Source: Anaerolineales bacterium (lineage in GTDB: Bacteria > Chloroflexota > Anaerolineae > Anaerolineales > E44-bin32). Taken from it: a stretch of DNA of 64,000 nt. The notes under the pieces are model-generated. The model saw only the letters and a program-made list of their open reading frames with translations, ran no database searches and was not told the origin of the DNA. Both the position numbers and the translations under genes were made by a program. The DNA lies in assembly GCA_029210945.1 (NCBI GenBank), contig JARGGH010000005.1, forward strand, positions 1 to 64,000. The letters run 5' to 3'. Shown here in pieces: positions 19,237-28,298 of this stretch; the first letter of the stretch is position 1, and each line of letters begins with the position of its first letter.

Positions 19237-21000
19237 ATGACTGTTGCCGAATTCTCGATATCCGAACTTCCCAAAACCGATCGGCGGACCCCGTTCCGCT
19301 GGATCGTCTCGCACATCTCCCGACACTGGTGGATCGTCGTGTTGGCTTTTATCGGTGCCCTCGGGAACGCCGTATTGGCTGCCGCCGTGCCGGTATACAC
19401 TGGTCTGGCTTTCGATGCTGTTCTTGCCGACCCACCGGACATCGACTGGTTGGTGACGATCGCCTGGCTGATCGCCGGTTCACAAATCCTGCGCGGCACG
19501 CTGCAGCTGTTGAGGAATTTCGGGGCCGAACTTGTAGGGCAGCGTATCGAGAGGGACATCCGCGAGGAACTCTACGTCAGCCTGCTCGGCAAGAGCATGA
19601 CTTTCCACAACTTGCAGCCTGTGGGGGACACGATGGCGCGCGCCACGAACGATGTGCGCGAGATTAACCTGATGTTCAACCCGGGTCTGAATCTCGTGCT
19701 TGGGTCGGCAAACTTTCTAATCATGCCGCTGATTTTCGCGCCGCGCTACCACCCCGCGCTGGTGCTCGTGCCGGCGCTGTATATCGTCGCATACGTCCTG
19801 GCGCTCTGGCAGTATCTGCATGAGCTTTCCCCGATCACCGACAGCGTGCGGCGCAGTTTTGGACGCCTGAACACGCATCTCTCGGAAGCGATCGACGGCA
19901 TCGAGGTCGTCAAAGGCGCCGCCCAGGAAGAATCGGAAGTGTACCGTTTCACCCAGAATGCGAGCGAATACCGCGACACTTACGTCCACCAGGGCGATGT
20001 GGAAGCGCGTTTCCTGCCCCTGCTCCTGCTCGGTCTGGCTGAGGCCGGTGCCTTCTTGCACGCCCTGTTCCTCAACCAGCAGGGGTTGATCGGCATCGGC
20101 GAGGTCGTCGCCTATGTTGGCTTGATCCAGCTCTTCGGCTTCCCCACCTTTGCTTCGCTCTTCGCGTACTCGCAGGTGTCGCTCGGCATGGCAGGTGCTC
20201 GCCGCATCCTGGAACTGCTCGAACGCAAAACGGATCTTGATCGCAACCCAGGCGGGCACGCAGGTGAGATGCACGGCGAGATCGAGTTCGAAGCCGTCTC
20301 GTTCTCCTACCCTGACGCCGATCTGAGCCTCGAGGGGATCGACTTCCATGTCCAACCTGGTCAGACTGTGGCGCTGGTCGGACAAACGGGAACGGGAAAA
20401 ACGACCCTCGCCAAGCTCATCAACAGGATCTACGACGTCAACAGCGGTAAGGTCCTCATCGATGGCATCGATGTGCGCGACTGGGACCTCGACGCGCTGC
20501 GCCGGCAGATATCGATCATCGAACAGGACATCTTCCTCTTCTCCCGATCGCTGCGCGAGAACATCGCCTTCGGATGCCCCGATCCGACAGATGAAGAGAT
20601 TGAAGCTGCCGCCAAAGCCGCACAGGCTCACGAATTCATCCGCTCATTCAAAGACGGCTACGATACGGTCGTCGGCGAACGCGGGGTGACGCTCTCAGGT
20701 GGGCAGCGTCAGCGTCTTGCTCTGGCGCGGGCCTTCCTGACCGACCCGCGCATCCTGATCCTGGACGATTCAACCTCTTCAATCGACAGCGCGACGGAGG
20801 ATAAAATCCAGCGCGCCATCTTCCGCGCCTCTGAGGGACGCACGACGATCATCATCACCCACCGGCTCTCACAGATCCGCTGGGCGGATTTGATTCTGGT
20901 GATGCGTGGGGGACGGATCGCAGCCAGCGGCACACATGAGGAACTGATGGAAACTTCGGAAGCGTACCGGCGCATCTTCACACGCTACGAGGAAGCATAA
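19237..21000 (+). CDS. Heterodimeric ABC exporter subunit with degenerate Walker B
   Basis: An ABC exporter half-transporter (membrane domain followed by ATPase). Six hydrophobic segments fall in roughly residues 25-290. The ATPase has Walker A GQTGTGKT and a canonical signature [16 protein letters not shown]. Its Walker B is [12 protein letters not shown], with Asp replacing the catalytic Glu. The next gene has the complementary defect, so the two form one active and one degenerate ATP site, as in BmrCD or TM287/288. The start (587 residues) is uncertain: an ATG 39 bases earlier is also possible and neither has a strong ribosome-binding site. Substrate unknown. Confidence 0.9.
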   Translation: MTVAEFSISELPKTDRRTPFRWIVSHISRHWWIVVLAFIGALGNAVLAAAVPVYTGLAFDAVLADPPDIDWLVTIAWLIAGSQILRGTLQLLRNFGAELVGQRIERDIREELYVSLLGKSMTFHNLQPVGDTMARATNDVREINLMFNPGLNLVLGSANFLIMPLIFAPRYHPALVLVPALYIVAYVLALWQYLHELSPITDSVRRSFGRLNTHLSEAIDGIEVVKGAAQEESEVYRFTQNASEYRDTYVHQGDVEARFLPLLLLGLAEAGAFLHALFLNQQGLIGIGEVVAYVGLIQLFGFPTFASLFAYSQVSLGMAGARRILELLERKTDLDRNPGGHAGEMHGEIEFEAVSFSYPDADLSLEGIDFHVQPGQTVALVGQTGTGKTTLAKLINRIYDVNSGKVLIDGIDVRDWDLDALRRQISIIEQDIFLFSRSLRENIAFGCPDPTDEEIEAAAKAAQAHEFIRSFKDGYDTVVGERGVTLSGGQRQRLALARAFLTDPRILILDDSTSSIDSATEDKIQRAIFRASEGRTTIIITHRLSQIRWADLILVMRGGRIAASGTHEELMETSEAYRRIFTRYEEA

Positions 21001-21003
21001 GCC

Positions 21004-22848
21004 ATGGGCTTTTTCTCCGGCCTCGACGCCGAAGCGTACGATCGCAGCTACGAAGACCGTGAATTGCTCCGGCGCATGCTGGCTTATTTCCTCCCCCACC
21101 GTCGAAAACTGGCCTGGGCTGTCGTTGCCATTCTCTTCATCGCGGCGGGCAATTCACTTTCGCCAATATTGATCGCGCGCAGCGTCGACCTGATGTCCCA
21201 GACGGGGCAGACGGGACTGATGTATCTCTTCGCGGGCGTGCTGTTCCTGCTTGGCGTCCTGACCTGGGGCGCCAATTGGATCCGCCGCCGCTTGATCACA
21301 CGCGCCGTCGGAGATGTGATGCTCGAATTGCGGCGAGATGCTTTCAAGGCCTCCGCCGGTCACGACCTTTCCTTCTACGATGAATATGCCTCAGGTAGGG
21401 TTGTCAGCCGCATCACCGGGGACACGCAGGACTTCGCCAAAGTGATCGTCCTGGTGACGGACCTTATCACACAACTCTTCCAAGCGATCATCCTGATCAT
21501 CGTCCTGATCGGGATCAACGGCCGGCTGACGCTCTGGCTGGTTGCGATGATGCCGTTCATTTTCGTCATCGCGATCGGGTTCCGGCGATTGGCCCGCCGC
21601 GTGACCCGGCGCGGTTTCCGCGCCATGGCAAACGTAAACGCGGCGATCAAAGAGGCGGTGACGGGCATCTCGGTCGCAAAAAACTTTCGACAGGAAGCCA
21701 AGATTTACGATGAGTTCACGAAGGTCAATGAGACCTCGTATCAAGCGAACGTCCGGCGCGGGTTTGTGCTCGCCATGGTGTTCCCGACGTTAAACGCCCT
21801 CGGCGGCGTTGGGACGGCGCTGCTGGTGTGGGTCGGGGGGCTCAGCGCGGCAGAAGGTGCGATTTCCGCCGGCGCCTGGTACCTGTTCATTAACAGCCTG
21901 GACCGTTTCTGGTTCCCGGTGCTCAATCTGTCCGCGTTCTGGACCCAGATCCAGAACGGGCTTTCAGCATCCGAGCGCGTGTTCGCGTTGATCGACGCCG
22001 AATCAGCAGTCACCCAGATTGATCAACAGCCGGTTGGCGAAATTCAAGGTGAAATCGAGTTCTGCAACCTGCATTTCCACTACAAGCCAGACGAGCCGGT
22101 GCTGACCGATTTCAATTTACACATCCGACCGGGTGAGAATCTCGCGCTGGTCGGGCACACCGGGGCGGGCAAATCATCGATCGTCAAGCTCATTTCGCGC
22201 TTTTATGAGTTTCAAGGCGGTCAACTGCTCATCGACGGCATGGATATCCGCACGCTTAATTTAAACGACTTCCGCCGTCAGCTCGGGATCGTCTCCCAGA
22301 GCCCGTTCCTGTTCTCCGGGACGGTCGCAGAGAACATCCGCTATGCGAATCATCGCATCACGGACGAAGAGATCGAGGCGATCGCATGTCAAATCGGTGG
22401 TGGCGAATGGTATCAAACGCTCGCCGACGGTCTGGAAACGGAGGTCGGCGAACGTGGCGGGCGACTCTCGATGGGCATCCGCCAGATGGTGGCGTTGATG
22501 AGAGTGCTCGTCCAGAAACCGGCAATTTTTATCCTCGACGAGGCGACCGCCAGCATCGATCCATTCACAGAAGGACAAATCCAGGAGGCGCTTGACCTGA
22601 TCCTGGCGGACAGCACCTCGATTATGATCGCCCACCGTCTCTCGACAGTGCGGGCGTCGGATCGCATCATCGTGCTGCAGGAAGGCAAGATCATTGAGGA
22701 AGGCGATCATGATCAACTGCTCACAGGGGGCGGGCACTACGCTGAGCTTTACAATACCTACTTCCGCCACCAATCGCTGCAGTACATCGAGTCGATCCGC
22801 GATCGAGTGCTCAAGCCTGATGAAACCGGGCAGACAGCCAGCGATTGA
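21004..22848 (+). CDS. Heterodimeric ABC exporter subunit with altered C-loop
   Basis: Partner half-transporter (614 residues) starting 3 bases after the previous gene. It has six membrane segments in the first about 330 residues, Walker A GHTGAGKSS and Walker B IFILDEATASID with the catalytic Glu. The signature is changed to LSMGIRQMVALMR instead of LSGGQ. In the heterodimer this weak signature faces the Asp-containing Walker B of its partner. Lipid or drug export is the usual role of the family; the substrate cannot be read from sequence. Confidence 0.92.
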   Translation: MGFFSGLDAEAYDRSYEDRELLRRMLAYFLPHRRKLAWAVVAILFIAAGNSLSPILIARSVDLMSQTGQTGLMYLFAGVLFLLGVLTWGANWIRRRLITRAVGDVMLELRRDAFKASAGHDLSFYDEYASGRVVSRITGDTQDFAKVIVLVTDLITQLFQAIILIIVLIGINGRLTLWLVAMMPFIFVIAIGFRRLARRVTRRGFRAMANVNAAIKEAVTGISVAKNFRQEAKIYDEFTKVNETSYQANVRRGFVLAMVFPTLNALGGVGTALLVWVGGLSAAEGAISAGAWYLFINSLDRFWFPVLNLSAFWTQIQNGLSASERVFALIDAESAVTQIDQQPVGEIQGEIEFCNLHFHYKPDEPVLTDFNLHIRPGENLALVGHTGAGKSSIVKLISRFYEFQGGQLLIDGMDIRTLNLNDFRRQLGIVSQSPFLFSGTVAENIRYANHRITDEEIEAIACQIGGGEWYQTLADGLETEVGERGGRLSMGIRQMVALMRVLVQKPAIFILDEATASIDPFTEGQIQEALDLILADSTSIMIAHRLSTVRASDRIIVLQEGKIIEEGDHDQLLTGGGHYAELYNTYFRHQSLQYIESIRDRVLKPDETGQTASD

Positions 22849-22908
22849 GTCTCTTCGGCTGCCTCCAGCCAGCTCGCACCGGTGACGATCTGTCAGGATT
22901 GACCGCGA

Positions 22909-23364
22909 TCAGATTTGGGTCGATTGAAGGATGACTGCCGCGAGGTATAGGTTGAGGCTGATCAGGTAGAGGTCGATCGCTGCCGAAACACCTGAACGCC
23001 CTCTCAGATGTCCCTCGAGATTTGCAAACCACACAGCCGCGAGCGCTGTGAAAAGCAGAAGTCCAACAACGGACCAGGTCAGATAAAAGACCGGCTCCAA
23101 CCGCAGGATGATCAAGACCCCCCAGCCCATAAGATAAGCCCAGGAAACAATCCACAGAATCACACCGAATTCGCCGGAACGGGTCCCCATCGAACGCCTG
23201 CCCAGGCCGGCAACGATCAGGGACAGAAGCACAATCAGGAACGGCCGATACCCGACGGTCGGAACCCAACCGATCGACAGTGAGGAAAATAGCGCTCCCA
23301 GCGCACCCGAGAACCCAACGAGCAGCGCCAGGTTCCACCCGTAGTGTTCCCTGAAGGTCAACAT
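22909..23364 (-). CDS. Multi-pass membrane protein, probably 5'-incomplete as called
   Basis: A hydrophobic frame of 151 residues with about four membrane segments (for example FLIVLLSLIVAGLG and SVVGLLLFTALAAVWF). The ATG shown is internal-looking: the same frame is open upstream for about 65 more codons (to about 23560). It reads like two further membrane helices (IVPVVVLGGLVLGAVYVF and TLIFAAVTALFFIA) but contains no ATG, GTG or TTG. Either a non-standard start is used, or the gene is joined to the upstream tadG-like gene by a frameshift at the CCCCC run near 23532, or there is a sequence error. Family not recognised. Confidence 0.6.
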   Translation of the reverse strand: MLTFREHYGWNLALLVGFSGALGALFSSLSIGWVPTVGYRPFLIVLLSLIVAGLGRRSMGTRSGEFGVILWIVSWAYLMGWGVLIILRLEPVFYLTWSVVGLLLFTALAAVWFANLEGHLRGRSGVSAAIDLYLISLNLYLAAVILQSTQI

Positions 23365-23521
23365 GGCGATGAAAAACAGCGCCGTGACCGCCGCAAAGAT
23401 AAGCGTCGGTATCGGATCAGGAAAGCTCGGTGTGAAGACATAAACGGCCCCAAGGACCAGCCCTCCCAGGACTACAACCGGAACGATCTGCAGTGAAAAT
23501 TTCCACCATAAGGCTTCGCCT

Positions 23522-24088
23522 TCATCGCTGGGGGATCTCAGATTGCGCCTCGCTTTCTAAGAGGATGAGCGATTCGCCTAACAACCCGGCGAGCAGCACG
23601 GTGGTTCTGCGGCGAATCCTGACAAATAAACTCAAGTTCTCCAGACTGGTATCGGCAGGGTCGTAGCCTGGTTGAGGAAATGTGACCTCCACCAGTTCGA
23701 TTTGCGGATCGCCTGGGTCAAAACCGTTCAGGCGGACGTATTCACGCGCTTCAGCAGCCGCCGTTGATTGGATCACGGAGGAGACCAGGGTGGCACGATC
23801 TTCGTAGGTGAGCCATGCGGGAACATCTCCGGGCGGGGGCGTCGCCGTCATCGTACCTGGTGGTGTGGGCGAGGGAGTGACGGCAAAGACAGTCTGTCGT
23901 GCGACGGCCAGCGTGACCATCTGCTCAGCGACAACGCTGATTCCGGCATCGGCGCCGGACTGGGCGGCGCGCTGCACACGACCGCGCTCGATGAAGATCC
24001 GCCCGCTGTCGACCGCCACCGCCAGCAGCAGCAGGGTCACGGGGATCAAAACCGCCACGATGATCAGGATCTGCCCTTTAGCTTTCAT
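23522..24088 (-). CDS. TadG-like pilus-assembly protein
   Basis: A 188-residue protein whose N terminus GQILIIVAVLIPVTLLLLAVAVD is the Flp-pilus-assembly TadE/G-like transmembrane motif, followed by DSGRIFIERGRVQRAAQSGADAG. A Thr/Pro-rich insert (VTPSPTPPGTMTATPPPG) lies in the middle. Such pseudopilin-like proteins accompany the Tad/Flp machine in the envelope. Its ATG overlaps the stop of the preceding tadE (ATGA), and its own stop overlaps the open frame of the membrane gene downstream. Confidence 0.8.
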   Translation of the reverse strand: MKAKGQILIIVAVLIPVTLLLLAVAVDSGRIFIERGRVQRAAQSGADAGISVVAEQMVTLAVARQTVFAVTPSPTPPGTMTATPPPGDVPAWLTYEDRATLVSSVIQSTAAAEAREYVRLNGFDPGDPQIELVEVTFPQPGYDPADTSLENLSLFVRIRRRTTVLLAGLLGESLILLESEAQSEIPQR

Positions 24089-24528
24089 GGTGGATTCGAG
24101 TACTCGATCCGGCTTGTCGCCTGGGCGCCCAGGTTGATGCTGATCGGAACAGGCAGTGTGAGATTGAGCGGAAAAGACAGATCCACGGTCAGCGCTTCGC
24201 CGCGCGGCTTTGGCCAGCCCATCGCCGCCCGAGACGGCTCATCCGGGTTGATCGATATCGCCACAGCGGAAGGATCTGTCAATCCGACCAGTGCAGACTG
24301 AACCGCCCCGTTGATTTCGGCATCGCCCTCCCCGCTTGCTGGATCGAGTGTCGCGCCGGTGCGGGCACCCTCCCAGGCTGCCTGTGTCAGGATGATCTGG
24401 GCGTTGATCAGGAATCCCAGGTTGATCAGTCCGATGAGCAGGATCAGCAGCACCGGGAGCACGATGGCGAATTCGACCACCGCCTGCCCGCGGATCAGCC
24501 TGGTGAATGTCTGAACAACTTTCCTCAT
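24085..24528 (-). CDS. TadE-like pilus-assembly protein
   Basis: A 147-residue TadE-family protein with the characteristic GQAVVEFAIVLPVLLILL pseudopilin-like segment near residue 15-40, followed by LGFLINAQIILTQAAWEGAR, also typical. The start MRKVVQTFTRL is chosen over an upstream frame extension without family similarity; AAGG lies just before it. Coupled to tadG by an ATGA overlap. It is separated from tadC by 461 bases that contain a MITE-like element, so it may not be on the same transcript. Confidence 0.82.
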   Translation of the reverse strand: MRKVVQTFTRLIRGQAVVEFAIVLPVLLILLIGLINLGFLINAQIILTQAAWEGARTGATLDPASGEGDAEINGAVQSALVGLTDPSAVAISINPDEPSRAAMGWPKPRGEALTVDLSFPLNLTLPVPISINLGAQATSRIEYSNPP

Positions 24529-24681
24529 CCTTATTCCTGTACCTGGTGACGTTCCAGACGAGATCCTCTCACCCTGGCCTTCGCCCATCTGTATAGACTG
24601 GGAAGATCGTGAACACCCGTATGAAGAGATGCTGGACACCTTCAAACTCTAGCATGATCACCTGATCCTGGACCTTTCACC

Positions 24682-24831
24682 TTGTGTCATTCCGAGACCG
24701 AAGGTCGAGGAATCCCCGATTCGACACATTGACACGGGAAGGATCTGAAACAGCTCTTTCAATCCTGGCATCTCTCTTGTACTTTGCATCGTCTTGGGGA
24801 CTCCTCAGCCTGCGGCTTCGGAGTGACACAA
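24682..24831. mobile_element. MITE-like element, 150 bases
   Basis: Terminal inverted repeats of 36 bases (24682-24717 and 24796-24831) start TTGTGTCA and match at 29 of 36 positions by my count; both contain the pattern TCCGA...GAGGA.TCCCC. The 78-base core has no gene. It lies between tadE and tadC; the rest of this 461-base gap (24529-24681 and 24832-24989) shows no gene. No target-site duplication is obvious. 'TGTCATTCCGAG...GAGGAATC' palindromes are a known dispersed repeat type in bacterial genomes. Confidence 0.7.
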
Positions 24832-24989
24832 AATCGAGGCGAACCGGTACCCCGTGAACCGATCTCCATGATGCCTCTCGTGCATTCTTGCGAAAAGTGT
24901 CCACCATGTCCCCATACATCTGTCTAATACGTATCCGGTGTTTACACCTACATAAGGTGAGAGGGGATTCTTCAATTCGATCTGCTGGC

Positions 24990-25952
24990 TTATGCCTCAT
25001 CCTCTCTTTTGGAAAGAGGAAATTGTCTATACGGACCACTTATGCAGCCCCTCTCCCTCTTCAGGGGAGAGGGGTTGGGGTGAGGGTCACTGTCCCAAGA
25101 ACAGGTGCAACAATGGCGGCGCAAGATAATTAATAGCGCCGGGAGAAAGAAGAACACCAGCGGAAAGACAATCAAGACCGGCAGCCGGCGGCCGGCCTCT
25201 TCCGCACGCCTTTTCCTGCGAGCGCGCATGAGCGCTTTCTGAACCTGCAGCGTTCGCGCCAGCGATGTACCCAGACGATCCGTCTGCTTGACCGCCGCCA
25301 CAAACGCGCCCAGATCGGTGGAAGGCACGCGCTCCAGCATTCTTTCCAAAAGATCCCTGCGTGTATGACCACGGTCCAGTTGGCGCACCAGATAGCGCAG
25401 TTCCTCCCCGAGCAAACCCGGAAAGTTGCGCGCCGTGCGCCTCAATGCGATCTCGAACCCCAGACCAGCTTCAAGACCGAGAGCCAGCCGGTCTAAAAAA
25501 TCGGGCAGTGCAAGATCGATCTCGAATTTGCGCGCTTCGATGCGGCGCCGCAACCAGATTTCAGGGTAGGCAAACCCGCCAATTGTGAGCACAAATAACA
25601 GGAACAAACCAAGCAGGTCCCAATCGCGCCCATTCGCGATTAGCAAACCACCGAGACCGAGCAGCCAGAGGGTCAGCCAGCGGAAGGCGATGTACTGATG
25701 TTCATCCCAGGCCAAACCAGCATGCCGGATCCTGTTCGCAGAGGATTGTCCCTCCCACATGCGTTGAACGGAGACCGGCACCGGAACCATGGCCAGAATA
25801 CGGGCAAATCGAATCGGCCATGGCGCTTTACCCGCTTCTTTCGTAGACCGGGTTCCCGGCAGAGCAGCAGCCCGCAAGAGCGTGTACGTCCCGATCGCTA
25901 CAGCGATGCCGGCCAGAAACGCCACAGCGTAAGGGGAATAAATGCTCATCAT
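24990..25952 (-). CDS. tadC: Tad secretion membrane protein TadC-like
   Basis: A 320-residue type II secretion F-domain protein of the TadC class. N-terminal helix YAVAFLAGIAVAIGTYTLL, then central DLALPDFLDRLALGLEAGLGFE, the conserved LGTSLARTLQVQKALMRARR, and a C-terminal helix PVLIVFPLVFFFLPALLIIL. After this helix the normal protein should end, but the frame runs on for about 40 residues (DPHPNPSPLKRERG, then LSKREDEA) encoded by inserted hairpin repeats. The ATG overlaps the tadB stop (TGATG). Confidence 0.85.
   Translation of the reverse strand: MMSIYSPYAVAFLAGIAVAIGTYTLLRAAALPGTRSTKEAGKAPWPIRFARILAMVPVPVSVQRMWEGQSSANRIRHAGLAWDEHQYIAFRWLTLWLLGLGGLLIANGRDWDLLGLFLLFVLTIGGFAYPEIWLRRRIEARKFEIDLALPDFLDRLALGLEAGLGFEIALRRTARNFPGLLGEELRYLVRQLDRGHTRRDLLERMLERVPSTDLGAFVAAVKQTDRLGTSLARTLQVQKALMRARRKRRAEEAGRRLPVLIVFPLVFFFLPALLIILRRHCCTCSWDSDPHPNPSPLKRERGCISGPYRQFPLSKREDEA
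25048..25086. repeat. Hairpin repeat inserted in the 3' end of tadC
   Basis: CCCCTCTCCC pairs with GGGAGAGGGG around a short loop, followed by TTGGGGTGAGGG. This is a widely dispersed bacterial repeat type whose translation gives PHPNPSPLKRERG in the tadC frame. A second small AAGAGG palindrome at about 25000-25020 encodes the last residues. Confidence 0.7.
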
Positions 25953-27049
25953 CAATACCTGATCTGCACAAGGCGCGAGATGATCGCCCAACCCACCAGC
26001 TGCAAGATGATGGCGAGCACCACGAGGATCTGGCCGATGAGCGTGTCGAACAATACATCCACATAACGGGGGTTGAAAGAAAGTAAGAAACCCGCCGAGA
26101 CCGGCACCAGCGCGGCGATGATGATGCCGGACAGCCGGCCCTGCGTGGTGATGGCGCGCACCTCGCGCTCGAGCTCGAGCCGTTCACGCAGCACACCGGC
26201 GATGTCCTCGAGCATCCGCACCATATCCCCGCCAAACTTCCGCTGGAGGACAAGACCATCCACGACCAGCGCGAGCGCTTCATCAGGGTAAATCTCCAGG
26301 ATCTTTTGTAATGCCTGATCCACCGGAAAAGCGAGCTTGATCCTGCGCGCTAATGTGGCGATCGCGCTCTTGACTGGCTCGGGCAGATCATCCTCTGCAT
26401 ATTCAACCGCTTGCTGGAAAGAGAGGCCGGCGGCCAACCCTGATGCGATCGCATCCAGTGCCTGGGGAAGCTGCTCGCTGAAACGGCGCCGCCTGGTTGC
26501 AGCGCGATTGGAGACCAACGCGCGCGGCAGCAAGGGTACGACAAACCCTAATGCCGCACCCAGAAGCGGACCTCCAATCCTTGAACCGATGAAATAGCCG
26601 GCGAGAGCAGCCAGGAATAAAAGAAACCCGTAGCGAGAAGCCTTTTCTCCCAGCTCGGCGTCGATCCAATCCTGACGCAGCGCATTGCCCAGAGATGTGC
26701 GCCAGACCGGTCGCATGATCCATTCGAGAGGGTCAGGCAGCCGTCCCAGAATCGAACGCCAGACCGGTTCCGGTGCGAGGTCACTGAGTCCAACTTCTCT
26801 TGCGACCCTGCTCCGCCACACGCGGCGCAGGTGTTCCGCCTCCACCCAGAGGATCACCGACAGCGCAATGAGGAGAAACGCAATGAATACGATAGCCGCT
26901 GGATAAAATGCGGGATGGCTCTCAGCGAACCGTGCGAGCGGATCGCGGAACACCCAACCCAAAAGCGTACTAAGCGCGATACCGCTAGCGCTCAAGAGCA
27001 GGGTTCTGGATTTGTGCTGGCGTTGAGTATTCAATGAACGACTCGCCAT
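25952..27049 (-). CDS. tadB: Tad secretion membrane protein TadB-like
   Basis: A 365-residue inner-membrane protein with two N-terminal helices (about 18-35 and 50-70), a type II secretion F domain (ATRRRRFSEQLPQALDAIASGLAAGLSFQQAV; positions about 185-300) and two C-terminal helices. With TadC it forms the platform on which the TadA ATPase works. It lies between tadA and tadC in the usual tad order. Confidence 0.9.
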   Translation of the reverse strand: MASRSLNTQRQHKSRTLLLSASGIALSTLLGWVFRDPLARFAESHPAFYPAAIVFIAFLLIALSVILWVEAEHLRRVWRSRVAREVGLSDLAPEPVWRSILGRLPDPLEWIMRPVWRTSLGNALRQDWIDAELGEKASRYGFLLFLAALAGYFIGSRIGGPLLGAALGFVVPLLPRALVSNRAATRRRRFSEQLPQALDAIASGLAAGLSFQQAVEYAEDDLPEPVKSAIATLARRIKLAFPVDQALQKILEIYPDEALALVVDGLVLQRKFGGDMVRMLEDIAGVLRERLELEREVRAITTQGRLSGIIIAALVPVSAGFLLSFNPRYVDVLFDTLIGQILVVLAIILQLVGWAIISRLVQIRY

Positions 27050-27080
27050 GATCGCTATGAAAGCCCCGCTTCAAATCCAC

Positions 27081-28298
27081 TCATGTTATGCCAGAGTTGC
27101 CTTTTTCTGGCCGGTAATGCGTCCCTCTTTCAAAGTCATACAGAAAGACCGGCTTCAGTTTCAACCCATCGGTGGAAGAGCGATCCAGAGCTGCGACCGC
27201 CGTCACAACCCGGCGGCCATCCGGCAAACGATCCTGCTGCACGATCAATTCAACCGCACCTGCGATCATTCTGCGAATAGCGGTGACAGGCATGTCGAAG
27301 CCGGCCATCAAGACCATCGACTCAAGCCGGATTAACGCATCAGGAGGTGAGTTGGCATGCAGTGTGGTCATCGAGCCGCGATGTCCGGTGTTCATCGCCT
27401 GAAGCATATCGAACGCTTCACCTCCCCGCACCTCACCGACGATAACCCGGTCTGGTCGCATACGGAGCGCGTTGCGCACGAGCGTGCGGATCGTGATTTC
27501 GCCCCGTCCCTCGATATTCGGAGGCCGCGCTTCCATCGAGACCAGGTCGTCATGGTCTAGCTGCAGCTCGGCCGCGTCCTCGATCGTGATCAATCGTTCT
27601 GCCTCAGGGATGCAGTCACCGAGGGCGTTGAGCGTCGAGGTCTTCCCTGAACCCGTTCCGCCCGAGACGATCATGCTGACACGGTCTTTCACACTTGCGT
27701 TCAGGTAAGAAGCCATCTCCTCATCCACCGTTCCGAGTTCAACCAGCCTCTGCAGGGTGAACGGTTCCCTTGAGAACTTGCGGATGGTGAGGGTCGGTCC
27801 GCCGATTGTCAGGGGCGGGATGACCGCGTTTACGCGCGAGCCATCTGGCAAGCGAGCGTCAACGAGCGGGCTGCTCTCGTCAATACGCCGGCCGATCGGC
27901 GCGACGATGCGATCAATGACATGCCTCAGATGGGCTTCGTCCCGGAAACGAACATCGACTCGCTCAATCCTTCCATTTCTTTCGATAAAAACGCTCTCCG
28001 GATCGTTGACCATGATCTCGGTGATCGATGAGTCCTCCAGAAGCGGCTCCAGCGGTCCCAGGCCGATGATGCGATCGACGACAGCCCGGATGACCGCCTC
28101 GGTTTCATCTGCGGTCAGGATCTCTGCTCTTTCGCTGAGAAGAGCTCCGGTCCTCCGCGTTAACGCTTGTCGATCCGGAACCTCACGCAAGCCTTCGGAA
28201 GCCATCTCTTCTTCAAGCTGCTCCGAAAGCTGCAGGTGGAGAGAATCATGCAGATCACCGTGCCTGGAGGTCAGTGTTGGAGGCAGGCGATCCTTCAT
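27081..28298 (-). CDS. tadA: Tad/CpaF secretion ATPase
   Basis: A hexameric cytoplasmic ATPase of the VirB11/CpaF family (405 residues). It carries GLGPLEPLLEDSSITEIMVN at the N-terminal domain, SRVNAVIPP and LTIRKFSREPFTL, Walker A VSGGTGSGKTSTLNAL, the Asp box ITIEDAAELQL, the Walker B region MRPDRVIVGEVRGGEAFDML and the His box MNTGHRGSMTTLHAN. The ATG overlaps the stop of the tadZ-like gene (ATGA); a much longer upstream frame is spurious because it lies within tadZ. Confidence 0.95.
   Translation of the reverse strand: MKDRLPPTLTSRHGDLHDSLHLQLSEQLEEEMASEGLREVPDRQALTRRTGALLSERAEILTADETEAVIRAVVDRIIGLGPLEPLLEDSSITEIMVNDPESVFIERNGRIERVDVRFRDEAHLRHVIDRIVAPIGRRIDESSPLVDARLPDGSRVNAVIPPLTIGGPTLTIRKFSREPFTLQRLVELGTVDEEMASYLNASVKDRVSMIVSGGTGSGKTSTLNALGDCIPEAERLITIEDAAELQLDHDDLVSMEARPPNIEGRGEITIRTLVRNALRMRPDRVIVGEVRGGEAFDMLQAMNTGHRGSMTTLHANSPPDALIRLESMVLMAGFDMPVTAIRRMIAGAVELIVQQDRLPDGRRVVTAVAALDRSSTDGLKLKPVFLYDFERGTHYRPEKGNSGIT

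Noticed and set aside
19717..20631. Minus-strand frame of 304 codons
   Set aside because: Antisense to the first ABC exporter gene, whose motifs are unmistakable.
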